From Trichobilharzia szidati (taxonomy: Eukaryota; Platyhelminthes; Trematoda; Strigeidida; Schistosomatidae): DNA of 64,000 bases. Made by a program: the position numbers and the translations under genes. The stretch is from assembly GCA_944472155.2 (NCBI GenBank), contig OX235277.1:7698804-7762803 (forward strand), given 5' to 3'. This document shows, piece by piece, positions 42,550-54,060 of this stretch (position 1 is the first letter of the stretch; each line of letters starts with the position of its first letter). The notes under the pieces are model-generated. The model was not told where the DNA came from. It saw only the letters and a list, made by a program, of their open reading frames with translations, and ran no database searches.

Positions 42550-42775
42550 ATTGGCAGAATTTGGAATTCATGGGTTGGCCAATGGATCGGGTCTCAGTGG
42601 CTTAATGATCTACACGTTCGCCTTGTAACCAGAAGGTCCTGAATCCGAACTCCTGTGGTGGGTGAGTACTTCTGGAGAGACCCATACTAGGACGGAACGG
42701 CTGTCTAGTACTCTCAGCTGGTGTTCCAAAGGTTCTTTTTGTCTATGTCAGCTCAGGATGAAATCCTGTAACCTG
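42550..42775 (+). mobile_element. hammerhead SINE (Sm-alpha type), plus copy
   Basis: Complete head with AGTGGCTTAATGATCTAC, B-box remnant GAATCCGAACTCC, a hammerhead-like region at 42,664-42,713 and a tail ending ATGAAATCCTGTAACC. The stem I arms GAGTACT and AGTACTC pair fully and the GTC cleavage triplet is present. The core reads CTGGAGA and GGAA instead of CTGAAGA/CTGATGA and GAAA, so it is probably inactive. Confidence 0.75.
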
Positions 42776-43109
42776 TTTAAAGAGTCTTTTTTTCTTAGAT
42801 AGAAATAAGACATTCAGGAAACAAATAGTGTCACATGTTTCTGTTCCATATTTTCTTTCTATCTGTGTTAAAGTTATAATAAAATATTTGTCAATTGATT
42901 CATTCCACAAAATAAAAGGACATAGTTATTAACCAGAAATCTATATCATTCAATTTCAATAGAACAATAGGTCCAGCGTAGGCAATGATTAAATAACGTC
43001 TATTGTTTTTCTTCTTTGTACACATGATGTAGGATACATGTGACTAACTATTTCATTAAATTGCTTCCATTACTTTTAATTAAACTGAATTAGAATTATA
43101 TGAAATAAT
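42776..43109. other. no gene seen
   Basis: AT-rich spacer. Confidence 0.35.
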
Positions 43110-43700
43110 TAGGAAGTATGTGAATAAGGCAAGAATCGGAAAAGCAAGACAAGCTTTCACTACTCTCAAGTCTGTGTGGAGGTCAACAACACTCAGCCTG
43201 AAAATGAAAATAAGATCCGAATTTTCAACTCCAATGTGAAGTCAGTGCTACTTGCTATGCGGATCAAAGACTTGCACTGCGCGTCATAAAGAGCATCTCA
43301 AACAAACTACAGACCTTCATCAACAGTTGTCTTCGCTCAATACTACTCAAGATCAGATGGCCAGAAAAGATCAGCAACAGAGATCTCTGGGAGCGAACCA
43401 ACACAGCAGGAACCGAGTGTGAAACAAATATGCAGGAAGAAATGGAGATGGATTGGCCATACTCTGATGAAACCATCAATTGACATCACTAGACAAGCCA
43501 TTGCTCGAGTGGAACCCGAAAGGGAAGCGGCAAGTTGGTCGTTAGTGAGGGGGTGACTTGGAGGAGGTCATGTGAAGAGGAGATTAAATCATGTGGGCAG
43601 ACATGGAGCCAGGTGAAGACTTTAGCAGAGGACCGAACGCAATGGAGACGTGCAGCTGAAGCCCTATGTTCCTCTAGGAATTAAAGGAAATAATAATGTG
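43110..43700 (+). mobile_element. RTE-type LINE 3' end
   Basis: Closely resembles 4,570-5,155: starts in GKARQAFTTLKSVWRSTT-like coding (43,130-43,190), continues with broken frames through a WRWIGHTL-type segment (43,445-43,465) and ends with AATAATGTG after the conserved end of the ORF. Same family as 3,673-5,163 and 48,560-49,770. 5'-truncated and frameshifted. Confidence 0.75.
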
Positions 43701-44900
43701 AATAAGGCAAGAACAATGCTGGTTTGAGCACAATATAAGAGGAGATACCATCATTTCATCTAGTCAGCTACTCATCAGCTGCGTACGACCCAAAGAAGCT
43801 GTTAAGTCTATGTACAGAACAATTTCAATGCTACGCAATATCAAATGTCAGGAGTCTGCAAACTTCAGTGAACAGTACTCGGAAATTATCTTTATATAGC
43901 CTATTTTATTGCCAGTATATGAATGACACCTTCATTCTTTGTGATAATGTGATTCGGATAGGAGTACAATAATTACTGAATTCAATGAAGTACATTCGGC
44001 TATGCGATTTACGTGCGAAGAGGAATCCCGAAACAGAATCAATTGCCTTCCTGGATGTCCTACTTACAAGAAAACCAGATGGTAGCATAGAAAGAAATTT
44101 GCATAGAAAAAGTACTTGGACAGGACAATATACACACATTTTCACAGCTTCGATCCTCTCCAGTACAAAAGAATCTTAGTAGAGACCCTAAGTCACAGAG
44201 TTAGAGCTATATGATCACAAGAAGTGACTGAAGATGAATTAGGCATCGTATATGATACCTTGACTGAAGATAGCTATCCTGAAAAATTTATCAAGAAACA
44301 CATGACAAAGAAATCAGTAAAGGACTACTCACTATCCGTAAAAAAGAAGCCACTTTATATACGACTGCAACTCAAGGGCGATCTACCAAGTAAAATAATT
44401 ACGAAGAAATTACGAAAATCAAATCGAAGAACTTCTAATGCTGGTGAACTACACGTCTTATTCTCTAAACAACCGATGGTGCTACCTCGACTGAAAGATG
44501 AAGTACCTAGACGACCTGGCCACTTCATATTGTATTTACCAATTCAACTGTGCATGTGGTGGAGCGAGTTATATTGGCCGTTGCTGCTCTAGGAACTTGA
44601 TTTTTCATGCTCGCTCGGCAACATCTCCCAGTATGGCTAAGTAAAGTTGTAGTGAAAACCACCAACAGTTCGATATTGGACCATCTGGTGCAAACCGACC
44701 GGCCACAAAGCCAGCCAGCATTGAAGAATCCTTCTCTATCATCATCTACCGGGTGCCTAATAAAATGTCAAAATCATCGACGCACTGCATGCTGAAAACA
44801 GCAGAGGCTATTGGAATTCGCCTCAAACAACCAGTGCTCTGTGTTCAAAAGAAGCAAGTCCAGCCAGCCCATACTACTGCCCTGGCCAGTCGTCAGTAGA
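43701..44900 (+). pseudogene. Penelope-like element, degraded (PLE-A relative)
   Basis: Broken frames covering the second half of a PLE. YMNDTFILCD (43,918-43,950) stands where YVDDTF should be. Then IAFLDVLLTRKPDGSIERNL and RKSTWTGQYTH (43,985-44,140), LTEDSYPEKFIKKHMTKKS (44,260-44,310), and a GIY-YIG remnant at 44,530-44,600 (CIYQFNCACGGASYIGRC after joining frames by eye). The end lies near 44,890. Catalytic Asp lost plus several frameshifts. Confidence 0.8.
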
Positions 44901-45179
44901 GACTAGAAATTCATGAATTTGCAATATTATCTTTCCTAATTTTTCTGACATTGAGTTTATTGTCATGTTGATGCTATTGAGCTGTAATCTATCAATATTG
45001 TTGATTCGATGTTATTTAAACAGCAACATTAATGTTGTTCATAACACTAATTCATTCATTCACTAAAATGCATGGATAAACAACTGTAGAGCCTGATGAA
45101 GAAGTTATCGAAAAAAGTACTCTTTGTTCAGTATCCATTCTTTTAAGGTAACTTCTGTTAAATATCTCCAATGTATCAT
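44901..45179. other. PLE 3' flank, no gene
   Basis: AT-rich, likely the 3' UTR or pLTR of the preceding element. Confidence 0.35.
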
Positions 45180-45700
45180 GATTGGTGCTGTTTGTTGTTG
45201 CTGATGGTGTGTGGGTATCTTTATCACCTCCATCTTCTCAATATTCACCTCTAGTCGTTTCTGTGCCGGCTGCACTTTCTGCCAGTTTGTTGGTTTTCAC
45301 CTGCAAACCTTCAAGTTTGTGTGACATTAAACATAAATCATCTGCGAAGTCCAGACTGAGATCGCTTTCTAACCCCCCCTCCTCATTCACCTTATTGTGG
45401 TGGTCCGGATCATACAGAAGACAAAGAGGAGTGAGATGGTCATAATTTCCAAAGACAAAAAGACCCTAGAAGTTCTTGATTTTGCAGACGATTTATGTCT
45501 TGCTTCTCACAAACAATATTATTCGAAAGCGAAAACCAACAATTTGGAAGAAGAAGTGGCAAAGACAGGAAATGCTGTGGAAGCAGAAAAGGCAGAGGTA
45601 ATGAAAATGACTGGTTACCTGACTGCTTTCAACATAGAACTTTGCACAGAGATGCAGAAGTTTCCCATTCTCCATCCATGTAGTATGCAATGCAGGAGAA
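45180..45700. pseudogene. two facing RTE RT scraps
   Basis: 45,230-45,380 on the minus strand holds an RT segment like that at 8,750-8,945 (HKLEGLQVKTNKLAESA-type residues). 45,440-45,640 on the plus strand holds the corresponding part of another copy: LEVLDFADDLCLASHKQ, with catalytic FADD, followed by EEEVAKTGNAVEAEKAEVMK. The two belong to the same RTE family as 48,560-49,770 and are in opposite orientation. Confidence 0.65.
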
Positions 45701-45859
45701 GAGAGTAAAGAGAGATTCAAAAGAAAGAGAGATAAACAGAAGTGCGAATGAAGGATAAAAAGTTTTATCAGGTATGACAAATCACTCAAATGGTGAATGC
45801 ATCTGCGCTTTCCAGTGACAACGATTTCGAACCATATCAACAACTGTTGTATCTAGCCG

Positions 45860-47730
45860 TCATTGCTTCTTACCATCCAGAAGACTCCAACCAGGTAGGC
45901 AGGCAGTCTATGCCTCCCTACGTGTCTGGCTAAAACTAACTGTTCTGGATTTCATTGACTGATGAAACCATGTTTTCGTTTGACCACCACCACTAGCTCT
46001 TCTCCAACCTAATCAGAGATGGCGTAAGTTGGTAAATGCTAATATAAGCCTTTCTATACGTGCTGAGATTTCGTCAGCAATCAATCTGTTGGGGCTGATG
46101 AGACTTCTCAAATAAGTCAAGTGGTCAACATACTTCATCAGCCACTTCACTCCCTATCTTCACGCTAGGAGTCAATGTGGTCCAGTCCTGTGGCATCGTC
46201 TTAGAATTAACAGGAGCAAACTGTATGCCAAACATTCGAAGATTTCTGTTCAGGATGTTCAGGAGACTCCGCAACTTTTCAGCGTCTTCACCTAAAAGGA
46301 CAATGTCATCTGCATATTCTAAATCAACAAGACTATTCACGGGTGGTAACAAGTCAGTCCCTATATCGCTGAAATCAATTGTGGTTAAGTCCATTAGTAC
46401 ATCTATGATGAAATTGGACAGAAAGGGGACAGTGAGAATCCCTAACGGACACCACTGGTTGTCATCACTTCACATGACAACTCTGCGTAGGCTTTTACCC
46501 GGTCGCATGGTTTCGAGTAGAATGTCTTGATTAGTGAGATGTACTTTCTCAGCACTCCATTCATGGCTAAAGATTTCCGAAGTACGTCTCGGCTGATGGA
46601 GTGGAATTCCACCTTCAGGTCAAGAAATGTGGCAGATGTTGGACGCCGGTAAGTATGACTGTTTCACAATCTGTCGAAGTGTGAAGATATGATCAATAAA
46701 CCCTATTTCTGGTCTAAAGTCTGACTGATTTTCTCATCTATGTTTCTCCTGAGCACCATTTAATCTACGCATCATTTCTGAGCCTAGAACTTTAGATAGC
46801 ATATTAGTTAAGCTGATTCCCCTATAATTATCACACGAAGATTTGTTTCCCTTCTTTTCTACTGGGATAATCAATGATCTACATCAGTCTAAGAGAACTA
46901 TTTCTAATTCTCAGACATTGCCTAAAACCTTAGTTAACCCAGACAGCGATTTGTCACCAGTGGACTTAAACATGACTGAAGTAATTCCATCATGTCCTCC
47001 TGTTTTGCCTCGTTCAAATTAGAAACAGCCTCTGTAACTTCAGCTGTAGATGATGGACCGGTGACTACATCCTATTCAAGTATTGGATGCTGTGCAGGAC
47101 AACAGTGGCTGTAGGTCATATCAAGTTGATTATGAGCAATAGCTTATGCTCGAAACGTCATCAGTTAATATTACTGTACAACACTGTGTGATTTATCAAA
47201 ATAAAATCTTATCCATAATGGAGTTATGCTCTACCACAGTGCCCAAGTTTTATACTGTTCAGACAAACCACACACATACGACTACCTAGTGGGATCCAGT
47301 TAAGAAAGGATTTTTCTACCCTAACACTCAAAGCTATCCTTACACCAGCAAGTCCTCGCGAACTAGCTGAGGAGTTTCCTGACACCTTTAAAGTGAATTT
47401 CGCAAATTTAACTTGTTGGCCGGATAGGGATAGGAAAATGATCCCTCCTCCAGTTTTGTATGCGTGTCTCAGAAACACAACATACATCCATGACTCGAGA
47501 TGCCAGAGTTCTTACTAGTGATGCCTGTTTTCCGATTCGGTAGAGGGTCCTGACGTTAAATGCTCTTATATGAAATTGGCAGTGTGGCTGTAAGAGGCTA
47601 TCGGGGGTGTATTTTTGGCTCTCATCGTTATTTGTGGTCACAGAATGAAGTGAAGATGACTCACTAGCCTGCAGAATGGTATTACAAGTAGGAAGAAACC
47701 AAGATGATGAAGGTGACGTGAACAAAGGAG
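45860..47730 (-). pseudogene. SR2-type RTE, degraded copy
   Basis: Minus-strand relative of the intact RTE at 27,410-31,175. From 47,725 the EN start is visible (CQFHIRAFNVRTLYRIGKQA, CCVSETRIQN). 47,224-47,400 gives the following VRIALSVRVEKSFLNWIP block. 46,125-46,394 gives the RT centre with LEYADDIVLLGEDAEKL. Broken frames lie between, and much of EN is missing. A PLE-N terminal repeat is inserted at about 47,115-47,256. Confidence 0.8.
47115..47256 (+). mobile_element. PLE-N terminal-repeat fragment inside an RTE
   Basis: Matches the pLTR at 39,597-39,720: GATTATGAGCAATAGC, GCTCGAAACGTCATCAG, then GATTTATCAAAATAAAATC and the end CCCAAGTTTTATACTG. The 5' strand of stem I is not present, so the hammerhead-like motif is incomplete here. 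Confidence 0.7.
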
Positions 47731-48170
47731 AATCATGATCAGGAGGGCTTCATGTGCTTATACGAAATGCATGGGCGAATGTTACTTCCCGACTGGCCAC
47801 ACCGTCGAAGGGTGTGGGAGAAATCTGTAAGAAGTCATCTCCTTCCTCTACCTCAGCAGCAATTTTTCAAGAACTGGCGGCACACATGATAATGACCAAG
47901 CCAGAGACCTTTGAATCAAGAAAACAACGCTGGTGTTTGTTACTCTGAAATCAGTGCAGGGATCTACAGAACTCATCACAACAAAACAACATCCAAATTT
48001 TCAACACTAATGTTTCTATCTGGCATATATGACATCCTGTGTCACCATGAGCATTTCCAACAGACGATCGAAGAAGAATTTCATCAACACCTTCCCACCT
48101 CCCTATCTCAATACTGAAGATCAGGTGGCCTGTCATGAAGTATAACCAACAAGGAATTAATGTAAGTGCA
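47731..48170 (+). other. eroded RTE 3' scraps, no gene
   Basis: About 48,100-48,160 resembles the conserved ILKIRWP segment of the RTE family; the rest shows no supported coding. Confidence 0.35.
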
Positions 48171-48462
48171 GAAGTCGGGCACCATGGTACTAACAAGATC
48201 TATTCGTAGCTCTATTTTAGCACACCTTGTTGATACTGAGCATAAGGTTGATGTTAATACAGCATTTAAAATTATTTATCGCATTCCGACTAATCTTAAT
48301 CTGGCTCTACGAGTTAGTCTTCTACAGACAGCTGAAGCAATCGGAATCCACCTGAAGAAGCCAAGCCTATGTGTTCAGAAGAAATTTGTACAGCCACTTT
48401 CCTTACCGTGGCCATCGTTACAAGAATGCATAAACAGGACTACTTCGCTCCTCTCCCCCTAA
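48171..48462 (+). pseudogene. Penelope-like C-terminus
   Basis: About 98 codons: SILAHLVDTEHKVDVNTAFK, IIYRIPTNLNLALRVSLLQT and a final PLSLPW-type end, the C-terminal end of a PLE-A-like GIY-YIG protein. The stop at 48,460 is natural or nearly so. Everything upstream is missing. Confidence 0.75.
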
Positions 48463-48559
48463 ACCTTTAAAATTGTAAAAATTATAATTGTCTAAATTAT
48501 TCTTTCTGACCACTTCATCTTTAATTACGTGCTATCCTTGTAAAATTAATTTATTCTTA

Positions 48560-49770
48560 CCAATCATGTTCTGACCAAATTGCAACTCTACGCATCATCA
48601 TCGAACAAAGCATGGAATGGCAATCAAATCTCTACCTCAACTTCATAGACTTTGAGAAGGCCTTCGACAGCGTTGACCGCGAAGTAATTTGGAAACTACT
48701 CAAGTACTACGGCGTACCCCAAATATTCATCAACCTTATTCAACAGCTGTACGACAACGGCACATGTCAAGTGATCCCCAAAGGAAAACTCAGTGAGGCG
48801 TTTAAAGTAAACAGAGGAGTCAGACAAGGGTGCTTATTATCACCAATGATATTCCTAATTGTGGTGGACTGGATTATGCGTCAGACAGTGGGAAACGAAA
48901 AGACAGGGATATCCTGGACCGACGTGAAGAGCCTAGAAGACCGGCATTTCACGGATGATTTATGTTTGATGTCACACAAAATCGAAGACTTACAAGCGGA
49001 AAACGACAAACTGGTAGAAGAAGCAGCAAAGACAGGACTCCAGGTGAACATAGACAAGACGGAGGTTATGAAAATAACCAACCAACAACAACAACAGCAA
49101 CACCCAGCGCCAATCACCATCAACGGGAAGGATTTGAAAGAGGTTACTTCATTCACTTGTCTTGGGAGCGTTGTCTCAACTACAGGAGGAACGGACGAGG
49201 ATGTCAAATCGAGAATCGGGAAGGCGAGAAACACATTCATCAACCAATCTGGAAATCATCGTCACTCAGCAACACTCAACAACAAAATTCGGATTTTCAA
49301 TACAAACCTCAAGTCAGTCGGTTCTTCTATACGGATCAGAAACTTGGCGGGTCACCAAGAATATTTTCAACAGGCTGCAGACCTTTATCAACAAATGTCT
49401 TAGTTCTATACTGAAGATTAGATGGCCGGAAAGAATCACCAACAAGAAGCTATGGGAACAAACAAAACAGGAACCAATCGCCCAAGAAATATATGCAGGA
49501 GAAAGTGGAGATGGATTGGACACTCGCTGAGGAGGCCGCTGGGTGACATCTCGTGTCAGGCCATCGCTCGAGTGGAACTCGAAAGAGAAACGGCGAGTGG
49601 GACGTCCAAGGATGACATGGAGGAGATCGTGTGAAGAGGAACTGAAACAGTATGGATTAACATGGATGCAAATGAAAAGTACATCACAAGACAGAAGCAA
49701 GTGGAGGCGTGCAGTTGAAGCCCTATGTTCCACTAGGAACCCAAGGGAACAATAATAAATAATACCATTT
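48560..49770 (+). mobile_element. RTE-type LINE, 5'-truncated, best copy of its family
   Basis: Starts inside the RT domain (SCSDQIATLRIIIEQ) and keeps the whole 3' part. It ends after an ORF end NPREQ with an AATAATAAATAA tail near 49,765. Members of the same family are at 3,673, 8,700, 43,110 and 45,180. The sequence style is that of the second schistosome RTE group (SR3/Perere-3-like); that name is from memory of family style. Confidence 0.8.
48612..49755 (+). pseudogene. RTE reverse transcriptase C-terminal half, frameshifted
   Basis: Clean from the first residues to about 49,310: NFIDFEKAFDSVDREVIWKL (motif A), FKVNRGVRQGCLLSPMIF (motif B) and the catalytic box as HFTDDLCLMSH (FTDD, both Asp kept). 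A run of CAA codons (poly-Gln) lies near 49,085. Then three frame changes: LLYGSETWRVTK continues at 49,325, KWRWIGHSLRRPLGD at 49,500 and RRVGRPRMTWRRSCEEEL at 49,590. Natural end at 49,755. Inactive. Confidence 0.85.
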
Positions 49771-50079
49771 CTACCTTTTAAATTTGTACTGATTTTCTTC
49801 GTTAATTATCAACCCATTGACATTTTGACACTGTTTAATTATTGTTAACAGACATATCACCACTTGTTTGGTAAACTGTTTTGTATTGTAATAAAATGCT
49901 ATACATGTATTAAAGTTGAGCCAGAGATGAGAATCTAATTGAAAAGTTAATATTTCTTCACTCTATCTTTCTGTTTCCTAAGTGTCTAAATGGGGATTTT
50001 TATTATATTGAAATCCCATATTACATGACTTTATTTTAAATATCAAATATGATCCTGAGAAATTAAACAGACCTCGGCC

Positions 50080-50690
50080 ATTGTATTGTATTCACTTGCA
50101 TGTAATCATCACACAATAGGGCGGGACAGTGTGAAAGTATTAAAATTAATACATACTGCTGGATGGAGACAGAAAGAGGAAGATTATTCACTGAAGCCTT
50201 GTTTATCGATTAAAAACCGCACACGTGCGATCGGAATGACGCAACGCCTATACCAGGAAATAGAAAATGGCAACAAACAATAAGCGGAAGAGGGATTTAT
50301 GCATGCAAACATTCCTAGAAGACAAATTGTGAAATCGTGTGACTGAACTGCTATGATGATTAAGAGCAATAATTTTATACTGAAAATATTCACTCGGACA
50401 TTTAGAAAGAAACCATTGAACGAAGAATATCCTTTCCGATAATTTCCTCTTCTGCTTTTGCAATTATATGCATATGTTTATATACATAGAATATTCTAGA
50501 TTAATAGTCAAAAACAATATTAGTGTTTTTTTAAAAATAATATCGATTTGTTAAGATAAGTGAAATTACAGTTCAAGAAAGATGCAGAAGTTATAATAAG
50601 CATAAAAATGTAATAGCAAATAGGATACCAAATGAAATTGAGGAAATTTCCACAACAAGACCCACTCTAAAACTCGCCCCCAGAGAAAGA
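50080..50690 (+). repeat. PLE end with terminal repeat, plus arm of an inverted pair
   Basis: Starts with the last coding part of a PLE (NHHTIGRDSVKVLKLIHTAG, then CLSIKNRTRAIGMTQ) and continues into AT-rich terminal-repeat sequence. Its reverse complement is at about 52,670-53,260 with many substitutions, enclosing 50,700-52,660. Confidence 0.7.
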
Positions 50691-50699
50691 CGTGTACAT

Positions 50700-51200
50700 C
50701 TAGCTACCCAATATGGGGCATCAAAGCAGCTTGATCACTAGACAAAGACTGAACGCTGCTGTTAAGAAGACTTTCTATGCAGCTAATATCATTATAATTG
50801 AGAATGTGAAGCCAATATATCTATATAAGCCATTCGAACACTCAAAAAAAGACGTCACATTCCACTGTCCCTACCAATTTGAATATACGTGTGGACACAC
50901 ATACATAAGGAGGACTCATCGATCTCTGCAAATAAGTGCTGGCTTCAAAGCATACTCCTAAATGGCTCCAGAAACAGATGGAATCTTCAGAACCTACTAA
51001 TGGTGAGAACAGGAGACCTAGCTCCTCTATTGTGAAACAGAGACAGGACATATAATTGATGTTAACAGATCTTTTAAACCTATCTATAAAACGTGTTTGG
51101 AGTAGGGCGTATCCTAAAGTTTGTGGAAGCCCTAGCTGGCAATTAGAAAGTTTAAACCACATTTATGAGTTCAAAAACAATTCGTCATCACATTAAACCT
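50700..51200 (+). pseudogene. Penelope GIY-YIG fragment
   Basis: 82-codon ORF (50,713-50,961) with FHCPYQFEYTCGHTYIRRTH, a degenerate GIY-YIG start, followed by stops and a C-terminal remnant near 51,040-51,120 (TGHIIDVNRSFKPIYKT). Confidence 0.7.
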
Positions 51201-51489
51201 TCCTTGGTAAAATTTTGAATTGATACCGTAGCAGATGTACTATTACCTCTGCTATTTGGTTTAGTGGTCTTCATTGTTATTTTGACCTTGAATATGGAAT
51301 TTTAACTTCACCTAAGTCTATTTTCTCACCTCTCAACTCTTCATTAATTTCACATAAATATATTCCTATGACAAGTCCGTGTGTGATCAGATTGTTCGAA
51401 ATGTGTTGCGCAAATATATCACAACACGATTCAGACAAATTACGTCTTCTTTTTGCTTTATCTAAATTCATAAAGGGAACTAATTGTTT

Positions 51490-52620
51490 TAAATTGACGA
51501 TCGCTGAAACCTTGATTGACAGCTAAGGTAAGGACAGTGTCTGAACCACTTTCTTCTTTTGGATACATACATAAGTTAACTTTCTTAATGTAGATCCCAA
51601 GAGCTAGCTTCAAGCGATGTGTAGTAGACGAACTCTTGAAGTAAAGTTAAGATTATTTGGTATGCGGTAGATGACTTTGACAGCATCGTCAACATCAATC
51701 TTGCGCTCTGTATCCAGCAGATGAGACAGAGTATAGCTATGAATAGATTTTGTTTGTCCTCTGCTTAACCACACAGGATGATGTTCGGAAATCCGACGAT
51801 AAACACGCCTGATAGTATGGCCTGTGTAACTGGCTCTCTCCACAGTAGCAGTCAAACTGGTAGATACACATAGAAGAGGAGAAATTAGGTAGTTTAGCCT
51901 CAACTCTCGAACGTAAAAAAGAAGTGGTTTTGAAGAGATAACAGACTTCAGCATTGAATGCTCTTTTTACCGCCACATTCTTTAGGCGTTGTGTTAATAT
52001 CTCATTGATGTTATCCCCGAGGAAATGAATTTGTCAGAATAAGGCCTTTTTCGGAACTGTCGGTTGCTGCCTTGGATTACCTCAACTCTTGATTTTTCTT
52101 ATCGATGAATTTTCCTCGGTAACCGTTCTCACTTAGCAACTGTTTCATAATATTAATCTCTTCATTAAGACATTCACCAGAACAGATTACTCTTGCTTTG
52201 TGGACCAAGCACTTTATTAGATTGCGTTTGTATTTCAGTGGTACGAAGCTAAAAAAAATGAGTATACTGACAACCAGTAGACGTTGCCTTTACTATATAC
52301 CCTTCTTCATCTTTTCATTGCAGCGTCCTTATTCCTTGGCATAAGGACGTCTAGAAAGGAAATACTAGAGTCTCTTTCTTACTCGATGGTAGCATTTATT
52401 GTAGGATGAACACCATTGAATTTGTCCAGGATGCTCTTTGCTTCGTTCTCATTTTTCATAATCAAAAACAGTAACATCCATGTACCGACAGTAGAATTCT
52501 AGTTCATCAATTACAACTTTCAAAGGCTCATTCTCCAGTTTCGCTGAGGCTGTTGGGATCTATATTAAGAAAGCTAACTAAAGTATGTATCCAAGAGAAG
52601 TTGATTGGTTCAGACATTAT
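51490..52620 (-). pseudogene. Penelope-like element, degraded, minus strand
   Basis: From 52,620 leftwards: an RT remnant near 52,470 (YCRYMDVTVF where YVDDTF is expected), broken linker sequence, then at 51,610-51,976 a GIY-YIG part: RVYRRISEHHPVWLSRGQTK and LSHLLDTERKIDVDDAVKVI. The first half of GIY-YIG is in a second frame (MCIYQFDCYCGES). Several stops. A short spacer separates it from the plus fragment at 50,700. Confidence 0.75.
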
Positions 52621-52669
52621 CCTTACCTTGACTGTTAATCAAGGTTTTAATGATTCTTAATCTGTTGCG

Positions 52670-53260
52670 GAAATTGCCTTAATTACATTTGGTATTCTAT
52701 TTGATATTACATTTTTATGGTCTTTCTTGAACTGTAATTCCACTTAATCTTAACAAATCGATATTATTTAAAAAAAAATATTAATATTGTTATTGACTAC
52801 TAATCTAGAATATTCTATGTATGTAAACATATGCATATAATTGCAAAAGCAGAAGACGAAATTATCGGGAAGGATATTCTTCGTTCAATTCTTTTTCGCT
52901 AAATGTCTGAGTGAATATTTTCAGTATAAATTATTGCTCATAATCATCATAGCAGTTCAGTCACACGATTTCACAATTTGTCTTCTTGGAATGTTTGTAT
53001 ATATAGAGATCCCTCTTCCGCTTATTGTTTGTTGCCACTTTCCATTTCTCCGGTATTAGGCACTGCGTCATTCCGATCGCATGTGTACAGTGTTTAATCG
53101 ATAAACAAGGCTTCAGTGATTAATTTTTCTCTGTCTCCACCTAACAATATGTACTAATTTTAGTACTTTCACCCTGTCTCGCCCTATTCTGTTATTACTT
53201 GCGAGTGAATACAATGAAATGGCCGATGTCTGTTTTCTGGGCTTTTTAATTTTACAGAGT
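52670..53260 (-). repeat. PLE end with terminal repeat, minus arm of an inverted pair
   Basis: Reverse-complement counterpart of 50,080-50,690: shared AGAATATTCTAGATTA, AATAATATCGATTTGTTAAG and the coding tail at 53,113-53,240 (NNRIGRDRVKVLKLVHIV). Confidence 0.7.
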
Positions 53261-53359
53261 AATATTTGATATTTGAAGTAAATTTGTCTAATATGGAATT
53301 GTATTCTACCATGGTGCCGAACTTCTGCACCTCCATTAATTCCTTGTTGGTTATCCTTC

Positions 53360-53830
53360 ATGACAGACCAACTAAGGTTTTAGGCAATGTCTGAGAATTA
53401 CAGATAGTCCTCTTAGACTAATGAATATATTTGATTATCCCAGTAGAAAAGAAGGGGAATAAATCTTCGTGTGATAATTATAGGGGGATCAGCTCGAATA
53501 ATATTCTATCTGAAGTCCTAGGCTCAAGAATGACGCGTAGATTAAATAATGCTCAGGAGAAACAAACATGAGAAGATCAGGCAGATTTTTGACCAGGAAG
53601 AGTATTAATTGATTATATCTTCACACTTCGACAGATTTTGAAACAAGCATACTTATCGGTGTCCAACAATTGCCACATTTCTTGAACTGAAGGCGGAATT
53701 CTACTCCGTCGACGGAGAGGCACTAAGAAAACATTTAGCCATGATAGAAGAATTGCTTGGGAAATCACTCCTGAACAATATTCACACTCACCTTGATCTT
53801 TCAACTAACTACGCCTAAGCCCTATATTCC
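53360..53830 (+). pseudogene. SR2-type RTE RT scrap
   Basis: Broken frames with IIPVEKKGNKSSCDNYRGIS (53,435-53,495), a GRVLIDYIFTLRQIL remnant (53,600-53,645) and a degraded motif A. Parallel to 29,610-29,900 of the intact RTE. Confidence 0.75.
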
Positions 53831-53839
53831 ACTGGGGAA

Positions 53840-54060
53840 GCAAAGAAGAAATTATATTTTTATGCAACCCAACTTCTGTGTTATTTGGTTGTTGCTGTTG
53901 TAATTGTGTATTTGATACATGTAGATTGATTTTCCGTAAACTTGGAGTTCTAATTTCCCTGTGGTTGTTCGTTTGACTAAGACGCCCAAAAATGGGAGTT
54001 TGCTCTGGGATTCCTCTTCTCTTGTGAATTTGATGTCGTTGAACATGTGTCAAGTTTGCA
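53840..54060 (-). pseudogene. PLE-D fragment, minus strand
   Basis: FNDIKFTREEESQSKLPFLG and the following 40 residues match EDIKFTREEELDNKIPFLDV of the PLE at 55,734-57,146. It ends at about 53,852. It meets the next fragment tail to tail near 54,060. Confidence 0.75.

Noticed and set aside
42550..42775. Complete tRNA gene at the SINE head
   Set aside because: A- and B-box-like segments are present but no cloverleaf or proper acceptor stem can be formed; it is a SINE head.
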